Shown piece by piece: positions 17,649 through 26,745 of a stretch of 64,000 nt of DNA. The notes below the pieces were generated by a model, which saw nothing but the letters and a program-made list of their open reading frames with translations, was not told where the DNA came from and ran no database searches. Position 1 is the first letter of the stretch, and every line of letters starts with the position of its first letter. Source of the stretch: Bacilli bacterium. Its GTDB lineage: Bacteria > Bacillota_I > Bacilli_A > RFN20 > CAG-826. The stretch is taken from NCBI GenBank assembly GCA_017502465.1, contig JAFVUY010000012.1, positions 62,001 through 126,000 of the forward strand, read 5' to 3'. Made by a program: the position numbers and the translations under genes.

Positions 17649-18776
17649 ATGAAAATAATGATTGGACTTTCAGGTGGAGTTGATAGCGCGGTTGCTGCAT
17701 ATTTACTTAAAAAGCAAGGACACGAAGTTATTGCTTGTTTTATGCGTAACTGGGACGCACTTGCAAATAATGATTATCTCGGAAACCCAACTTTAGGTGA
17801 AAGTCAATGCCCTCAAGAAGTTGATTACGAAGACGCTGTTAAAGTTGCACAATTATTAGATATTCCTTTATTAAGAATTGATTTTGTAAAAGAATACTGG
17901 GATGATGTTTTCTCTTATTTAATAAGAGAATATAAAGAAGGCAGAACGCCAAACCCAGATATTTTTTGCAATAAATATATTAAATTTGATGCTTTTTTAA
18001 AGTTTGCTTTAAGCCACAATGTGGATATGATTGCAATGGGTCACTATGCTAAAAGAGTCGACAAGGATGGTAAGGCATATTTGCTTAAATCTTTCGATAA
18101 AAATAAAGATCAAACATATTTCCTTTCCCAAATTTCTCAAGAACAACTTAAATATTCTTTATTTCCATTAGGAGATATTGATAAAACTGAAGTTAGAAGA
18201 ATTGCTCATGAATTAAATCTTAATATCGCAGATAAAAAGGATTCCACTGGTATTTGTTTTATTGGTGAACGTAATTTTAAACAATTTTTACAAAATTATA
18301 TTCCTGCTCAAAAAGGCAAGATTGTCGATATTGAAAACAATAGAGTGTTAGGCGAACATGATGGTGTCATGTATTACACACTCGGTCAAAGAAAAGGCTT
18401 AGGAATAGGCGGAATTCATGGGGAAGCAGCAAAAGGTTGGTTTGTTGTCAAAAAAGATGTTAAAAATAACATTTTGTATGTTGCTTCAGGCGATGAAAAC
18501 GAATTCCTATATAGCGATAGATGTTATGTTAGGCATCTAAATTTTATAAGCGATATCCCAAATAATGGGGAACATATCAACTGTAAATTTAGATATCGTC
18601 AACAAGATAATGGTGTAACCATTAACTTTGTTAATGAAGATACGGTTGTATTAATTTTTGATAAACCATATAAAGCTGTTACACCTGGCCAAGCCGCAGT
18701 ATTTTATAAAGATGATATATGTTTAGGCGGAGGATTAATTGACGAAATTTTCTACAAAAATAAAAGAATTGGTTAA
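17649..18776 (+). CDS. mnmA: tRNA-specific 2-thiouridylase
   Basis: Thiolates U34 of tRNA-Lys, tRNA-Glu and tRNA-Gln using ATP and a persulfide sulfur donor. The 375 residues carry the PP-loop GLSGGVDSAVAA (near residue 5), the catalytic cysteine in NPDIFCNKYIKF (near 105) and the second cysteine in DSTGICFIGER (near 205). A C-terminal beta-barrel with LGGGLIDE closes the protein. It is co-transcribed with dtd. No sulfur-relay gene is adjacent. Confidence 0.96.
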   Translation: MKIMIGLSGGVDSAVAAYLLKKQGHEVIACFMRNWDALANNDYLGNPTLGESQCPQEVDYEDAVKVAQLLDIPLLRIDFVKEYWDDVFSYLIREYKEGRTPNPDIFCNKYIKFDAFLKFALSHNVDMIAMGHYAKRVDKDGKAYLLKSFDKNKDQTYFLSQISQEQLKYSLFPLGDIDKTEVRRIAHELNLNIADKKDSTGICFIGERNFKQFLQNYIPAQKGKIVDIENNRVLGEHDGVMYYTLGQRKGLGIGGIHGEAAKGWFVVKKDVKNNILYVASGDENEFLYSDRCYVRHLNFISDIPNNGEHINCKFRYRQQDNGVTINFVNEDTVVLIFDKPYKAVTPGQAAVFYKDDICLGGGLIDEIFYKNKRIG

Positions 18777-18814
18777 AAACATATAGTTTTTATAAACAAT
18801 GTTTGCTAATATAG

Positions 18815-19040
18815 TGATATAAATTCTATCAAGGAACCCAATTATTGATTCCCTTATGAGAGAGTGTCTAGCGGTGAGAAAGACATATTGGATAAATAAT
18901 GCGCCACTCCTTGCGAAGCGATTAATACCCGCCGTAATGTTGACGTAACAACAAAAAATAAGTGCATCTTGATAAAAGATGAATAAGGATGGTACCGCGA
19001 TTAATGTCGTTCCTTAGGCTAGCGGTATTTTATTTTGTTT
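18815..19040 (+). promoter_or_regulatory. T-box leader controlling alaS
   Basis: tRNA-sensing transcription attenuator. The T-box core AAGGATGGTACCGCG is at 18985-18999. In the antiterminator, AAGGA pairs with TCCTT (19011-19015) and GCG with CGT, leaving TGGTACC as the tRNA-end-binding bulge. In the terminator, TACCGC (18993-18998) pairs with GCGGTA (19022-19027), followed by a T-rich tract. A small hairpin (CATCTT/AAGATG, about 18964-18981) matches Stem III. Stem I occupies about 18835-18930. tRNA-Ala specificity is inferred from alaS; I could not fix the specifier codon. An extended -10 (TGATATAAA, 18815-18823) is the likely promoter. Confidence 0.9.
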
Positions 19041-19057
19041 GAAAGGAGAAAAAACTT

Positions 19058-21664
19058 ATGAGAAAATTAAGCGCAAATGAAATTAGACAAACTTGGTTAA
19101 ATTTCTTTAAAAACAAAGGACATAGAGTGGAATATGGTTCAAGCCTTATTCCTCATAACGACCCAACACTTCTTTGGATCAACTCTGGCGTTGCTGCACT
19201 TAAAAAATATTTTGATGGCAGCGAAATTCCACCTTCAAGAAGAATCACTAACGTTCAAAGAAGTATTAGAACTAACGATATTGAAAACGTTGGACACACA
19301 GCAAGACACCATACATTCTTTGAAATGCTTGGTAATTTTTCCATCGGTGACTATTTTAGAAAAGAAGTTATCCCTTTTGCTTTTGAAATTTTAATTAGTG
19401 AACAATATTTTGGTATGCCAGTTGAAAAATTATATATGACATATCATCCAGAAGATTTAGAAACACGCAAATTATGGATTGAATGCGGTATGCCTGAAGA
19501 TCACCTTATTCCTTTATGGAATAACTATTGGCAAATTGGTGAAGGTCCATGTGGTCCTAATACAGAAGTTTTCTTTGATAGAGGAGAAAAATACGATCCA
19601 GATAATCTTGGAAGAAAAATGCTAGACGAAGAAATTGAAAATGACCGTTATATAGAAATTTGGGGTATCGTTTTCTCTCAATACAATGGCGTGGAAGGAG
19701 TCGATAGAAAAGATTACAAAGAACTTCCAAGCAAAAATATTGATACTGGCGCAGGTCTTGAAAGAATTGCTTGCATTTTACAAGGCACTGAAACAAACTT
19801 TGAAACAGACTTATTCTGGCCAATTATTGAGGCTGTTAAAACTTTATGTCATAAAGAATACAAAGACTACACACTTGCATATAGAGTTATCGCAGACCAT
19901 GTAAGAGCCTGCACTTTCGCATTAGCGGATGGTGAAATGTTCTCTAATGAAGGAAGAGGCTATGTTTTACGTAGATTACTTAGAAGAGCGGAAAGATATG
20001 GAAGAGTTTTAGGAATTGAAAAACCATTCTTATATGAATTAGTTGACGTTGTTTGCTCAATTATGGAAGGTTTTTATCCATATTTAAATAACAAAAAAGA
20101 ATTTATTAAGAAAATTATTAAAGGCGAAGAAGAAAAATTCATTAAAACTCTCGCTAATGGGGAACAATTACTTCGTAAAATCGTCAAAGATACATCGGTT
20201 TTATCTGGCGAAGACATGTTCAAATTATATGATACATTTGGATTCCCAAAAGAACTTACAATTGAAATTTGTGATGAATTAGGCGTCGGTGTTGATTTAG
20301 ATGGTTTCAATAAAAAGATGCTTGAACAAAAAGAACGCGCTCGTGCGGCTCGTGGAGACGCTCAAAGTATGAATAAACAATCCAAAGATTTGATGGATTT
20401 TGTTACTCCAAGCGAATTTATTTATAACGAAACAAAATGCAAAGCAAAAGTTATTGGTTGCTTTGTTGATGGTGTTAAAGTTGATTCTATTAATAACCAA
20501 GGAGAGATTATTGTAAGCAAAACCGTCTTCTATGCAGAAAGTGGTGGACAAATTGCTGATATTGGAACAATATCAAACGATAATTTCCAGGCAAATGTTA
20601 CTGCGGTTAATAAAGCTCCAAATAAACAACATTTACATTCAATTACCGTTTTATTTGGTGAAATAAGTGTCGGAGATGAAGTTGAATTAGAAATCGATAA
20701 TTTAAGAAGACTAAAAATCATGAGAAACCACTCCGCTGCTCACTTATTGCAACAAGCATTAACCGAGGTTTTAGGAGATCATATTGCTCAACACGGTTCT
20801 TATGTTAGTGATGAATTTATGCATTTCGACTTCTCTCATTTCTCAAAAATGAACGAAGAAGAACTTAAAGAAGTTGAAACTAAAGTTAATGAATGGATTT
20901 CTCAAGCAATTCCAAGTGAAACTAAAGTCCTTCCAATAGAAGAAGCAAAACAAATCGGTGCCAAGGCTTTATTTAATGATAAATACGGCGACACAGTTAG
21001 AGTTGTTTGTATCGGAGATGTTTCTAAAGAATTCTGTGGAGGCACCCACGTTAGCAATACTTCTGATATTGGATGCTTTGTAATCGAATATGAAGAATCA
21101 GTTGCAGCGGGCGTTAGAAGAATCCAAGCTAGAACCTCAATTGAAGCTTATAACTTGCTTAAAAGACGTGAAGGAATTTTAACTAATGTTAAACGCTCAT
21201 TATCTTTATCTTCATTTGGAGAAATTATTGATAGGTTAAAATCCGTTTTAAATGATAGAGACACCCTTAAAAAGACTGTTGAATCATTAACCACGAAGGT
21301 TGGTAATATTATGTCTGAAGTCTTGCTTAATAAATTTGAATCATACGACGATATTAACCTTCTTGCTGTATATTTAAAAGGAACAAAAAGAGATGGCTTA
21401 TTAGCGATTGGTGATAGTTTAAAACAAAGCGTTAAAGACTATGTTATTGTCTTGATTGGTGAAGATAACAATCAAGTTCCTGTTTTATCTCTTGTTGGAG
21501 GTAAAGCTCTTGAAAAAGGCTACAAAGCAGGAATTATTGTTAAGAAAGTCACAACATGTTTAGGCGGCTCAGGTGGTGGTAGACCAGACAATGCTTCTGG
21601 AGCGGGCAAAGATGCATCTAAAATTGGAGATACATTAGCTCAAATTAAGGAGTTATTAAAATAA
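19058..21664 (+). CDS. alaS: Alanyl-tRNA synthetase
   Basis: Charges tRNA-Ala and edits mischarged Ser or Gly. The 868 residues include the class II core (RQTWLNFFKNKGHRVEYGSS at the N-terminus), the tRNA-recognition region with RRLLRRAERYGR, the editing domain with zinc ligands HSAAH (near residue 558) and CGGTH (near 660), and the C-Ala domain ending in GGSGGGRPDNASGAGKD. All key residues are present. It is controlled by the T-box leader just upstream. Its stop overlaps the ruvX start (TAATG). Confidence 0.98.
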   Translation: MRKLSANEIRQTWLNFFKNKGHRVEYGSSLIPHNDPTLLWINSGVAALKKYFDGSEIPPSRRITNVQRSIRTNDIENVGHTARHHTFFEMLGNFSIGDYFRKEVIPFAFEILISEQYFGMPVEKLYMTYHPEDLETRKLWIECGMPEDHLIPLWNNYWQIGEGPCGPNTEVFFDRGEKYDPDNLGRKMLDEEIENDRYIEIWGIVFSQYNGVEGVDRKDYKELPSKNIDTGAGLERIACILQGTETNFETDLFWPIIEAVKTLCHKEYKDYTLAYRVIADHVRACTFALADGEMFSNEGRGYVLRRLLRRAERYGRVLGIEKPFLYELVDVVCSIMEGFYPYLNNKKEFIKKIIKGEEEKFIKTLANGEQLLRKIVKDTSVLSGEDMFKLYDTFGFPKELTIEICDELGVGVDLDGFNKKMLEQKERARAARGDAQSMNKQSKDLMDFVTPSEFIYNETKCKAKVIGCFVDGVKVDSINNQGEIIVSKTVFYAESGGQIADIGTISNDNFQANVTAVNKAPNKQHLHSITVLFGEISVGDEVELEIDNLRRLKIMRNHSAAHLLQQALTEVLGDHIAQHGSYVSDEFMHFDFSHFSKMNEEELKEVETKVNEWISQAIPSETKVLPIEEAKQIGAKALFNDKYGDTVRVVCIGDVSKEFCGGTHVSNTSDIGCFVIEYEESVAAGVRRIQARTSIEAYNLLKRREGILTNVKRSLSLSSFGEIIDRLKSVLNDRDTLKKTVESLTTKVGNIMSEVLLNKFESYDDINLLAVYLKGTKRDGLLAIGDSLKQSVKDYVIVLIGEDNNQVPVLSLVGGKALEKGYKAGIIVKKVTTCLGGSGGGRPDNASGAGKDASKIGDTLAQIKELLK

Positions 21665-22086
21665 TGAATAAAGCTATTGGATTAGATTTAGGTACTGTAA
21701 CTCTTGGAATCGCTGTAAGCGATTTTCTAGGATTTGTCCACGGAGTAGAAACCTTTAGATTTCCTAAAGGACAATACTCTAAAGCTAGAGAAAGAGTCCA
21801 CGCGCTTGTTAAAGAAACAGGTATTAAAGAAATAGCGTTAGGCCTTCCTCTCCACATGTCTGGAGAAGTAGGTGAAAGGGCAGAGTCTGCATTAAGATTT
21901 AAAGAAGATTTACTTAAAGAAGATCCAACCCTTAAAATAGAGATGGTTGATGAAAGACTAACAACAGTCGCTGCTCATAGAACATTAAGTGAATTAGATG
22001 TTTCATCTAAAAAAAGAAAAGAATCCGTTGATAGACTTGCTGCCTGCGGAATTCTTGATACATATATTAGGAAAAGAGGTAATTAA
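21664..22086 (+). CDS. ruvX: Holliday-junction resolvase-like YqgF / pre-16S rRNA nuclease
   Basis: RNase H-fold nuclease that matures the 5' end of 16S rRNA; an older proposal is a backup Holliday-junction resolvase. The 140 residues have GLDLGTVTLGIAVSD with the first catalytic Asp, the LGLPLHMSGEVGERA loop, the DERLTT motif, and DRLAACGILDTYI with the last Asp. It sits between alaS and a DUF1292 gene, the common Firmicute order alaS-(yrzL)-yrrK-yrzB, which supports the call. Confidence 0.94.
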   Translation: MNKAIGLDLGTVTLGIAVSDFLGFVHGVETFRFPKGQYSKARERVHALVKETGIKEIALGLPLHMSGEVGERAESALRFKEDLLKEDPTLKIEMVDERLTTVAAHRTLSELDVSSKKRKESVDRLAACGILDTYIRKRGN

Positions 22087-22087
22087 A

Positions 22088-22351
22088 ATGGAATTAAACG
22101 AAAAACAAATGATGGTTACAGATGAAGCTGGAAATGATCATTTAGTAAATATCCTTTTCACTTATACAAATGAAGAAAGAGAAACTTCCTATGTTGTATT
22201 TTATGAAGAAGGTAACCCAGAAGAATTAATTGCAATGAAATATAACGAAGAAACAAAAGAACTCTCCGACATTGAAGATGACGAAGAGTTTAATGAAGTT
22301 CAAGAAGTTTTAGATGCTTTTTTAGAACAAAGCGAACCTGAAGAAGAATAA
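22088..22351 (+). CDS. DUF1292 family acidic protein (YrzB-like)
   Basis: An 87-residue, very acidic protein with the DUF1292 pattern: ENQMMVTDEAGNDHLVNILFTY-like opening strands, SYVVFYEEGNPEELIAMKY in the middle and a Glu/Asp-rich tail. Function is unknown in any organism. The ATG one base after the ruvX stop gives the family N-terminus; an earlier in-frame start at 21998 lies inside ruvX. It is the third gene of the alaS operon. A short AT-only inverted repeat follows, before the convergent transporter genes. Confidence 0.85.
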   Translation: MELNEKQMMVTDEAGNDHLVNILFTYTNEERETSYVVFYEEGNPEELIAMKYNEETKELSDIEDDEEFNEVQEVLDAFLEQSEPEEE

Positions 22352-22367
22352 TAATTTATTAAATAAA

Positions 22368-22946
22368 TTAGAAGACTAACATACCTAAGCACGCTGCTAA
22401 TAGTAAAATTATTAAAGCGCTTAGGTTTTTCTTTTTGATTTTTTTATAAATAAAACTAAATCCAAATAAAATTAAAAGAATAGCAAAGGAGGTTTTATCA
22501 AACATTATATCGTTATAATTTGTGGTAATAGCGTTACCTGAAAATAATATAGCTTTAATTAAAAATGTAATGGCGGTGCTTAAGATAAGGGCGATAACGA
22601 TGGGTTGCACTCCATTAAGAGCTCCTTTTACAAATCTATTTTTAAGAATTTTGCTAAATACCCAGGCTACCAAAAGGATAATAATAAAGGAAGGAAGAAC
22701 TACACCGATAGTTGAACAAATGGCCCCAAAAGGACCTGCGACTGTATTTCCAATAGCGGTTGCTATATTAATAGCAAAAGGACCAGGAGTGCCTTCGCTA
22801 ATGGCGATATAGTTAGTTAATGTTTCAAGATCCATCCATCCTTTAGAAACAACTTGTTCGCTAATCATAGGAATCATCGCGTATCCACCACCAAAGGTGA
22901 AAAGTCCAATTAAAAAGAAGGTATAAAAAAGTTCAAAGAAGATCAT
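22368..22946 (-). CDS. Chromate-transporter family protein, second of a pair
   Basis: A single CHR-domain membrane protein of 192 residues with about five or six hydrophobic segments. The family motifs are FTFGGGYAMIPMI near the N-terminus and SEGTPGPFAINIATAIGN near residue 50. Such short CHR proteins work as heterologous pairs (two half-size proteins in place of one ChrA). It overlaps the upstream partner by 4 nt (ATGA), so stoichiometric synthesis is likely. The substrate is unproven; chromate efflux is the textbook function, but many homologs have none shown. Confidence 0.87.
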   Translation of the reverse strand: MIFFELFYTFFLIGLFTFGGGYAMIPMISEQVVSKGWMDLETLTNYIAISEGTPGPFAINIATAIGNTVAGPFGAICSTIGVVLPSFIIILLVAWVFSKILKNRFVKGALNGVQPIVIALILSTAITFLIKAILFSGNAITTNYNDIMFDKTSFAILLILFGFSFIYKKIKKKNLSALIILLLAACLGMLVF

Positions 22947-23539
22947 TTTTCGCCCTCCTTTTTGACAGTTTTTGTAATCGCTTCATAAATTACACCAACT
23001 AGTAAACCTAAGGCGATTATTATTAAGGATAGTGAAGGGATGTTAAGATTAAAAATTGTATCCACAAGCATAATTGCTAAAGTAGCAAAAAACATTATGT
23101 AGCCAACTAAATTAATATTCATTAGTTTTTTTAATTTAAAAAATGCATTAAATAGCAAAACAATAACAGCAATTTTTAAACCCATAAAAGCCTTATGTAT
23201 TAGTTCGAACGCTAAAAATTGTTTATAGAAAAACGAAATAACTAATAAAATGACAAAAGAAGGAAAAATAAGCCCAAGAGTTGAAAATAAAGCTCCTAAA
23301 AATCCGGCAACTCTATAACCCACAAAAGTAGATGCGTTAACGGATAATGGCCCAGGAGTAGATTCAGAAATAGCAAGAATTTCTAAAAGCTCGATTTCTT
23401 TTATCCATTTTTTATTTTCGCAAACTTCCTTTTGAATTATTGGAAGCATCGCATATCCTCCTCCGAAAGTTAGTAGCCCAACTTTGAAGAAGGTGATAAA
23501 CAATGTAAATAATTTATAAAAACAACTTTGTTTTTTCAT
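22943..23539 (-). CDS. Chromate-transporter family protein, first of a pair
   Basis: A 198-residue partner of the next CHR gene, with motifs LLTFGGGYAMLPII and SESTPGPLSVNASTFVGYRVAG and about six membrane segments. Both proteins have complete N-termini, so this is a genuine two-gene arrangement and not a broken full-length chrA. The start codon is 8 nt after a perfect TATAAT on the minus strand with no Shine-Dalgarno, which suggests a leaderless mRNA. Its TGA stop overlaps the ATG of the partner. The pair is divergent from greA. Confidence 0.87.
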   Translation of the reverse strand: MKKQSCFYKLFTLFITFFKVGLLTFGGGYAMLPIIQKEVCENKKWIKEIELLEILAISESTPGPLSVNASTFVGYRVAGFLGALFSTLGLIFPSFVILLVISFFYKQFLAFELIHKAFMGLKIAVIVLLFNAFFKLKKLMNINLVGYIMFFATLAIMLVDTIFNLNIPSLSLIIIALGLLVGVIYEAITKTVKKEGEK

Positions 23540-23547
23540 GCTTAATC

Positions 23548-23553
23548 ATTATA
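23548..23553 (-). promoter_or_regulatory. -10 hexamer of the chromate-transporter pair, leaderless
   Basis: On the minus strand TATAAT is followed by GATTAAGC and then the ATG, an 8-nt gap. No convincing -35. Confidence 0.45.
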
Positions 23554-23590
23554 ATTGATTATGCACGAAATAAAAGTAGTAATTTTCAAG

Positions 23591-23609
23591 CGTTATTGAT
23601 AAAATAACG
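23591..23609 (+). promoter_or_regulatory. greA promoter region with inverted repeat
   Basis: CGTTATT and AATAACG are perfect 7-bp arms around GATAA. The repeat contains an extended -10 (TGATAAAAT, 23597-23605). A protein bound here would block greA transcription. Shine-Dalgarno GAGGT lies before the ATG. Confidence 0.4.
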
Positions 23610-23636
23610 TTCGGATAGACAAGTGAGGTATCTAAA

Positions 23637-24116
23637 ATGAAAGAAGTTAAACAATTAACAAGATCAGGTTATAAAGATTTACAAGAAGAATTAAGACATC
23701 TTATCGATGTTGAACTTGTTGATGTCAAAACACAATTAACTGAAGCCCGCGCTCAAGGTGACTTAAGCGAAAATGCAGATTACGATGCTGCACGCGATCG
23801 TTTAAGAGAAATCAACGACAGAATCAAAGAAATTGAAGACACATTAGATAACGCCGTTATTATCGAAGACAAACCAAAAAATGTTAAAAAAGTTGCATTA
23901 GGTTCCACAATTAGAGTTAAAAATTTAACAACAGGTAAAGAAGCAGAATACACAATTGTTGATACAGTCGAAGCTGACCCATTCAAAAATTGGATTTCTC
24001 AAGATTGTTTGGTCGGTTCTTGCCTTATAGGCAAAAGTCTCGGACAAATTGTTGAAATTAAATCTGCAAACCCATACAAATTAGAAATTTTAGAAATTAA
24101 ATTTTTAACAAAATAA
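23637..24116 (+). CDS. greA: Transcription elongation factor GreA
   Basis: Rescues backtracked RNA polymerase by stimulating transcript cleavage through the secondary channel. The 159 residues give the N-terminal coiled coil with the acidic tip (GDLSENADYDAARDR, near residue 41, holding the catalytic Asp and Glu) and the FKBP-like C-terminal domain (VALGSTIRVKNLTTGKEAEYTIVD). It is a monocistronic gene; the conserved comEA control element begins only 2 nt after its stop codon. Confidence 0.97.
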   Translation: MKEVKQLTRSGYKDLQEELRHLIDVELVDVKTQLTEARAQGDLSENADYDAARDRLREINDRIKEIEDTLDNAVIIEDKPKNVKKVALGSTIRVKNLTTGKEAEYTIVDTVEADPFKNWISQDCLVGSCLIGKSLGQIVEIKSANPYKLEILEIKFLTK

Positions 24117-24118
24117 AA

Positions 24119-24164
24119 TTTTTTCGGTAAAAATTGAGAAAAGCCCCCTATTTATAATAGGAGG
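24119..24164 (+). promoter_or_regulatory. Composite control element of comEA (copy A)
   Basis: TTTTTTCGGTAAAAAT (24119-24134), 9 variable bases, then a C-rich block running into CCTATT-TATAAT-AGGAGG (to 24164), which ends at the Shine-Dalgarno 8 nt before the ATG. The same elements with identical spacing precede the C39-peptidase gene at 43327-43372. CCTATT and AATAGG form an inverted repeat that can pair with, and hide, the Shine-Dalgarno. If TATAAT were the -10, transcription would start after the Shine-Dalgarno. A non-housekeeping promoter or a DNA operator is therefore likely. Confidence 0.65.
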
Positions 24165-24172
24165 TTTTTTAT

Positions 24173-24709
24173 ATGATCAAACTTATTATTGGCGTTATCG
24201 CTGCTGTGTTTGTTGTTATCGTTGGGTTTTTAGTGATTGATCCTAACGTTAATAATGGAACTAACTATGACACAACGATTGTTAGTGAACAATCGACATT
24301 TACAATCACTATCGAGGGTCAGGTTACAAAACCTGGTACATATTCTATGTATGAAGGTGTGACAATGGCCGAAGCTATTACAAAGGCAGGAGGATTAACT
24401 TCAAACGCCGATACCTTAGCGTTTTTTGAAGATTTAGTCCTAGAGGACAAACAAACCTATTACATAGCTCCTGTATATAATGAAGATGATGTATGTAACA
24501 CTAATCCTATTGAAAAGGTAAATATTAATAGCGACTCAGAGGAAGTTTTGACAACAATTAATGGATTAACTAAAACTTTAGCTACCGCAATCATTGATTA
24601 TCGAACAAATACAAAGAAATTCGATTATTTAGAAGAATTAATGGAGGTTTATGGCATAGGTAACGCAACTTACACTAAACTGCGTAATTTTGTCATACTT
24701 CATGAGTGA
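24173..24709 (+). CDS. comEA: Competence protein ComEA (membrane-anchored DNA receptor)
   Basis: Binds double-stranded DNA outside the membrane during natural transformation. It has an N-terminal membrane anchor (LIIGVIAAVFVVIVGFLVI), an SLBB domain (FTITIEGQVTKPGTYSMYEG, about residues 43-90) and a C-terminal helix-hairpin-helix pair (VNINSDSEEVLTTINGLTKTLATAIIDYR ... LMEVYGIGNATYTKL). The 178 residues are typical. It is immediately followed, with a 4-nt GTGA overlap, by comEC, the transport channel. It is controlled by the composite element shared with the gene at 43379. Confidence 0.93.
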   Translation: MIKLIIGVIAAVFVVIVGFLVIDPNVNNGTNYDTTIVSEQSTFTITIEGQVTKPGTYSMYEGVTMAEAITKAGGLTSNADTLAFFEDLVLEDKQTYYIAPVYNEDDVCNTNPIEKVNINSDSEEVLTTINGLTKTLATAIIDYRTNTKKFDYLEELMEVYGIGNATYTKLRNFVILHE

Positions 24710-26712
24710 TTTTATTATTATTTGTTATTTCGATATTTTTAGGATTTCAACTTAAATTTTCTTATTGTTCTATAGCAATTATTTCATCTATCTATTTGAT
24801 TTTTGTTTTACTGCGTTATAAGAAGAAGATTTTTGGTGTTTGCCTTTCTATATTCGTTATATCGTTTGCGATTTCTAACATTAATATAGAAAACAATAAC
24901 CAAATTAAAGTAGGAGTGGTTATCGAAAGTAGAGATAATTATTTCTTATTTCTTTCTAAGACAGAAAGATTTTATGTATATGAGAAAAATAACACGCGTG
25001 AAATTGGAGATTTTCTTTCTATAGAAGGAGATGTTTCACCTATTGATTTTGAGGTTTTAGAATCGTCTTTTGATATGAATATATTCCTCAACAAAAAAGG
25101 CGTATATAGACAAATCGAAAAACCAAAGATAGAAATTAGATTTAATCATCCAATTAGAATCAAAAAGTTTAAACAGATATTTTTGAATCGATTTAGCGAG
25201 GACACAAAAAACTTTATTAATTCACTTTTCTTTTTAAGTGGCCATGAGGGAGAAGAGGTTGCAATAATGCAATCTCTTCAACTAAATAGGTTAATTAGTT
25301 CAAGCGGTATTTATTTGTATGCTTTGTCGAATTTATTGGAGTTTTTATTGAAGCGACGGATAAAAAGTAACAAGCGTAAGATAATCCCATTGATATTAAT
25401 TTTTATATATCAAATTTTTGTATTTCCTAAATTTGCTGTTTTAAGATTCCTAATAAATAAAACTTTAAAACTCATTAATCTTAAATTTTTTCAAGATAAA
25501 ATTGATTATCTAAATCTCTTGTCTTTTTCGATGATTATTTCCTTAATGATAAATAGATATTATATTTATGAGGATTCGTTTCTTATTGGTTATTCTATTC
25601 CTTTGTTTTTGTATTTCATTAGATCGATTATTAATAGAGCAAGGTGGTGGAAAATACCTATTATTGTCACTGGGACAATTTATATTTTCTTTATCCCGTT
25701 TTTATTGAAATACAACAATTCAATAAATCTTCTATCTCCTTTTATTCAAGCTATTCTTTGTCCCTTCTTTATTCCATTGTTTATAATTACTTTTATCACT
25801 TTTATAGGGGTTCCGATTTTTAAAATTGTTGAATTTTATAGGCAATTCCTAAGTAAAATGATTGAATTTTCCAGGTTTTTTAGAATTGAAATCCATGCAC
25901 CCGAGATGTCTATAGGCGTAATAATATTAATGTATGTCTTATTGATTGGCTTATTTTATTATCTCGCTATAAAATTCACTCCGGTTTATAAAAGGATTGG
26001 CTTATTTTTGCCTTTATTGTTAATTGTTCATTTTCTGCCAATTGAAAATATGATTGTATCTTATGTTTCGTTTATCAACGTTGGTCAAGGCGATTCATGT
26101 TTAATTCATAAAGGTAATACAGATATTTTAATCGATACCGGTGGATCGCTCTATAAGGATATAGCTAGTGACTGTTTAATTCCTTATTTAAAAAGTAAAA
26201 GAATATATGATATTGATTTAGTAATAATAACCCATAACGACTACGATCATAATGGCGCTTTATCATCTTTAATTAATAATTTTAAAGTCGATAATGTAAT
26301 AACGAAAAAGGACTCTTTTCCAATTAACATAAATGGCATTTTACTAGAAAATCTAAATAAGGCTTCTTATAGTGATGATAATGATAACTCTCTTGTTCTA
26401 TTTTTTAAAATGTGGGGTAAAAGATTTTTACTAATGGGCGACGCTTCTACAAAAGTAGAGAAAACAATATTAGATAGTAAAAAGGAATTGAAATGCGATG
26501 TTTTAAAAATTGGACATCATGGAAGTAACACATCAACAAGCGAAGATTTTATCAGGAATATAAAGCCAATAGATGCAATTGTATCAGTAGGAAGAAATTA
26601 TTATGGACATCCACATAAAGATGTTTTATCTATACTTGATAAATATAATGTCAGGATACGTAGGACTGACTTAGAGGGAACAATTACTTATAAGAACTAC
26701 AAATTCTTGTAG
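24706..26712 (+). CDS. comEC: Competence protein ComEC (DNA internalisation channel)
   Basis: Imports single-stranded DNA and probably degrades the other strand. It starts at GTG overlapping the comEA stop. Two N-terminal membrane helices precede an OB-like extracellular part, then the multi-helix competence domain (SLQLNRLISSSGIYLYALSNLL, near residue 190), then a metallo-beta-lactamase domain from about 450 with VGQGDSCLIHKGNTDILIDTGG, THNDYDHNGAL (near 508), LMGDAS and KIGHHGSNTS. The metal ligands are intact. At 668 residues it is slightly shorter than Bacillus ComEC. With comEA it indicates DNA-uptake capacity. Confidence 0.95.
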   Translation: MILLLFVISIFLGFQLKFSYCSIAIISSIYLIFVLLRYKKKIFGVCLSIFVISFAISNINIENNNQIKVGVVIESRDNYFLFLSKTERFYVYEKNNTREIGDFLSIEGDVSPIDFEVLESSFDMNIFLNKKGVYRQIEKPKIEIRFNHPIRIKKFKQIFLNRFSEDTKNFINSLFFLSGHEGEEVAIMQSLQLNRLISSSGIYLYALSNLLEFLLKRRIKSNKRKIIPLILIFIYQIFVFPKFAVLRFLINKTLKLINLKFFQDKIDYLNLLSFSMIISLMINRYYIYEDSFLIGYSIPLFLYFIRSIINRARWWKIPIIVTGTIYIFFIPFLLKYNNSINLLSPFIQAILCPFFIPLFIITFITFIGVPIFKIVEFYRQFLSKMIEFSRFFRIEIHAPEMSIGVIILMYVLLIGLFYYLAIKFTPVYKRIGLFLPLLLIVHFLPIENMIVSYVSFINVGQGDSCLIHKGNTDILIDTGGSLYKDIASDCLIPYLKSKRIYDIDLVIITHNDYDHNGALSSLINNFKVDNVITKKDSFPININGILLENLNKASYSDDNDNSLVLFFKMWGKRFLLMGDASTKVEKTILDSKKELKCDVLKIGHHGSNTSTSEDFIRNIKPIDAIVSVGRNYYGHPHKDVLSILDKYNVRIRRTDLEGTITYKNYKFL

Positions 26713-26733
26713 TTTTTAAAGATAATTTTCCAT

Positions 26734-26739
26734 TATAAT
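26734..26739 (+). promoter_or_regulatory. -10 hexamer of holA, leaderless
   Basis: A perfect TATAAT is followed by AAAACT and the holA ATG, a 6-nt gap, with no Shine-Dalgarno. No clear -35. Confidence 0.48.
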
Positions 26740-26745
26740 AAAACT

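Noticed and set aside
22353-22369. Inverted repeat AATTTATT-A-AATAAATT between the DUF1292 gene and the chromate-type gene
   Set aside because: Purely AT and in AT-rich DNA; too weak to call as a terminator or an operator.
22368-23539. A full-length chrA broken into two by a frameshift
   Set aside because: Both proteins have a complete N-terminal CHR domain start and all motifs, and the paired short type is known; the 4-nt overlap is ordinary coupling.
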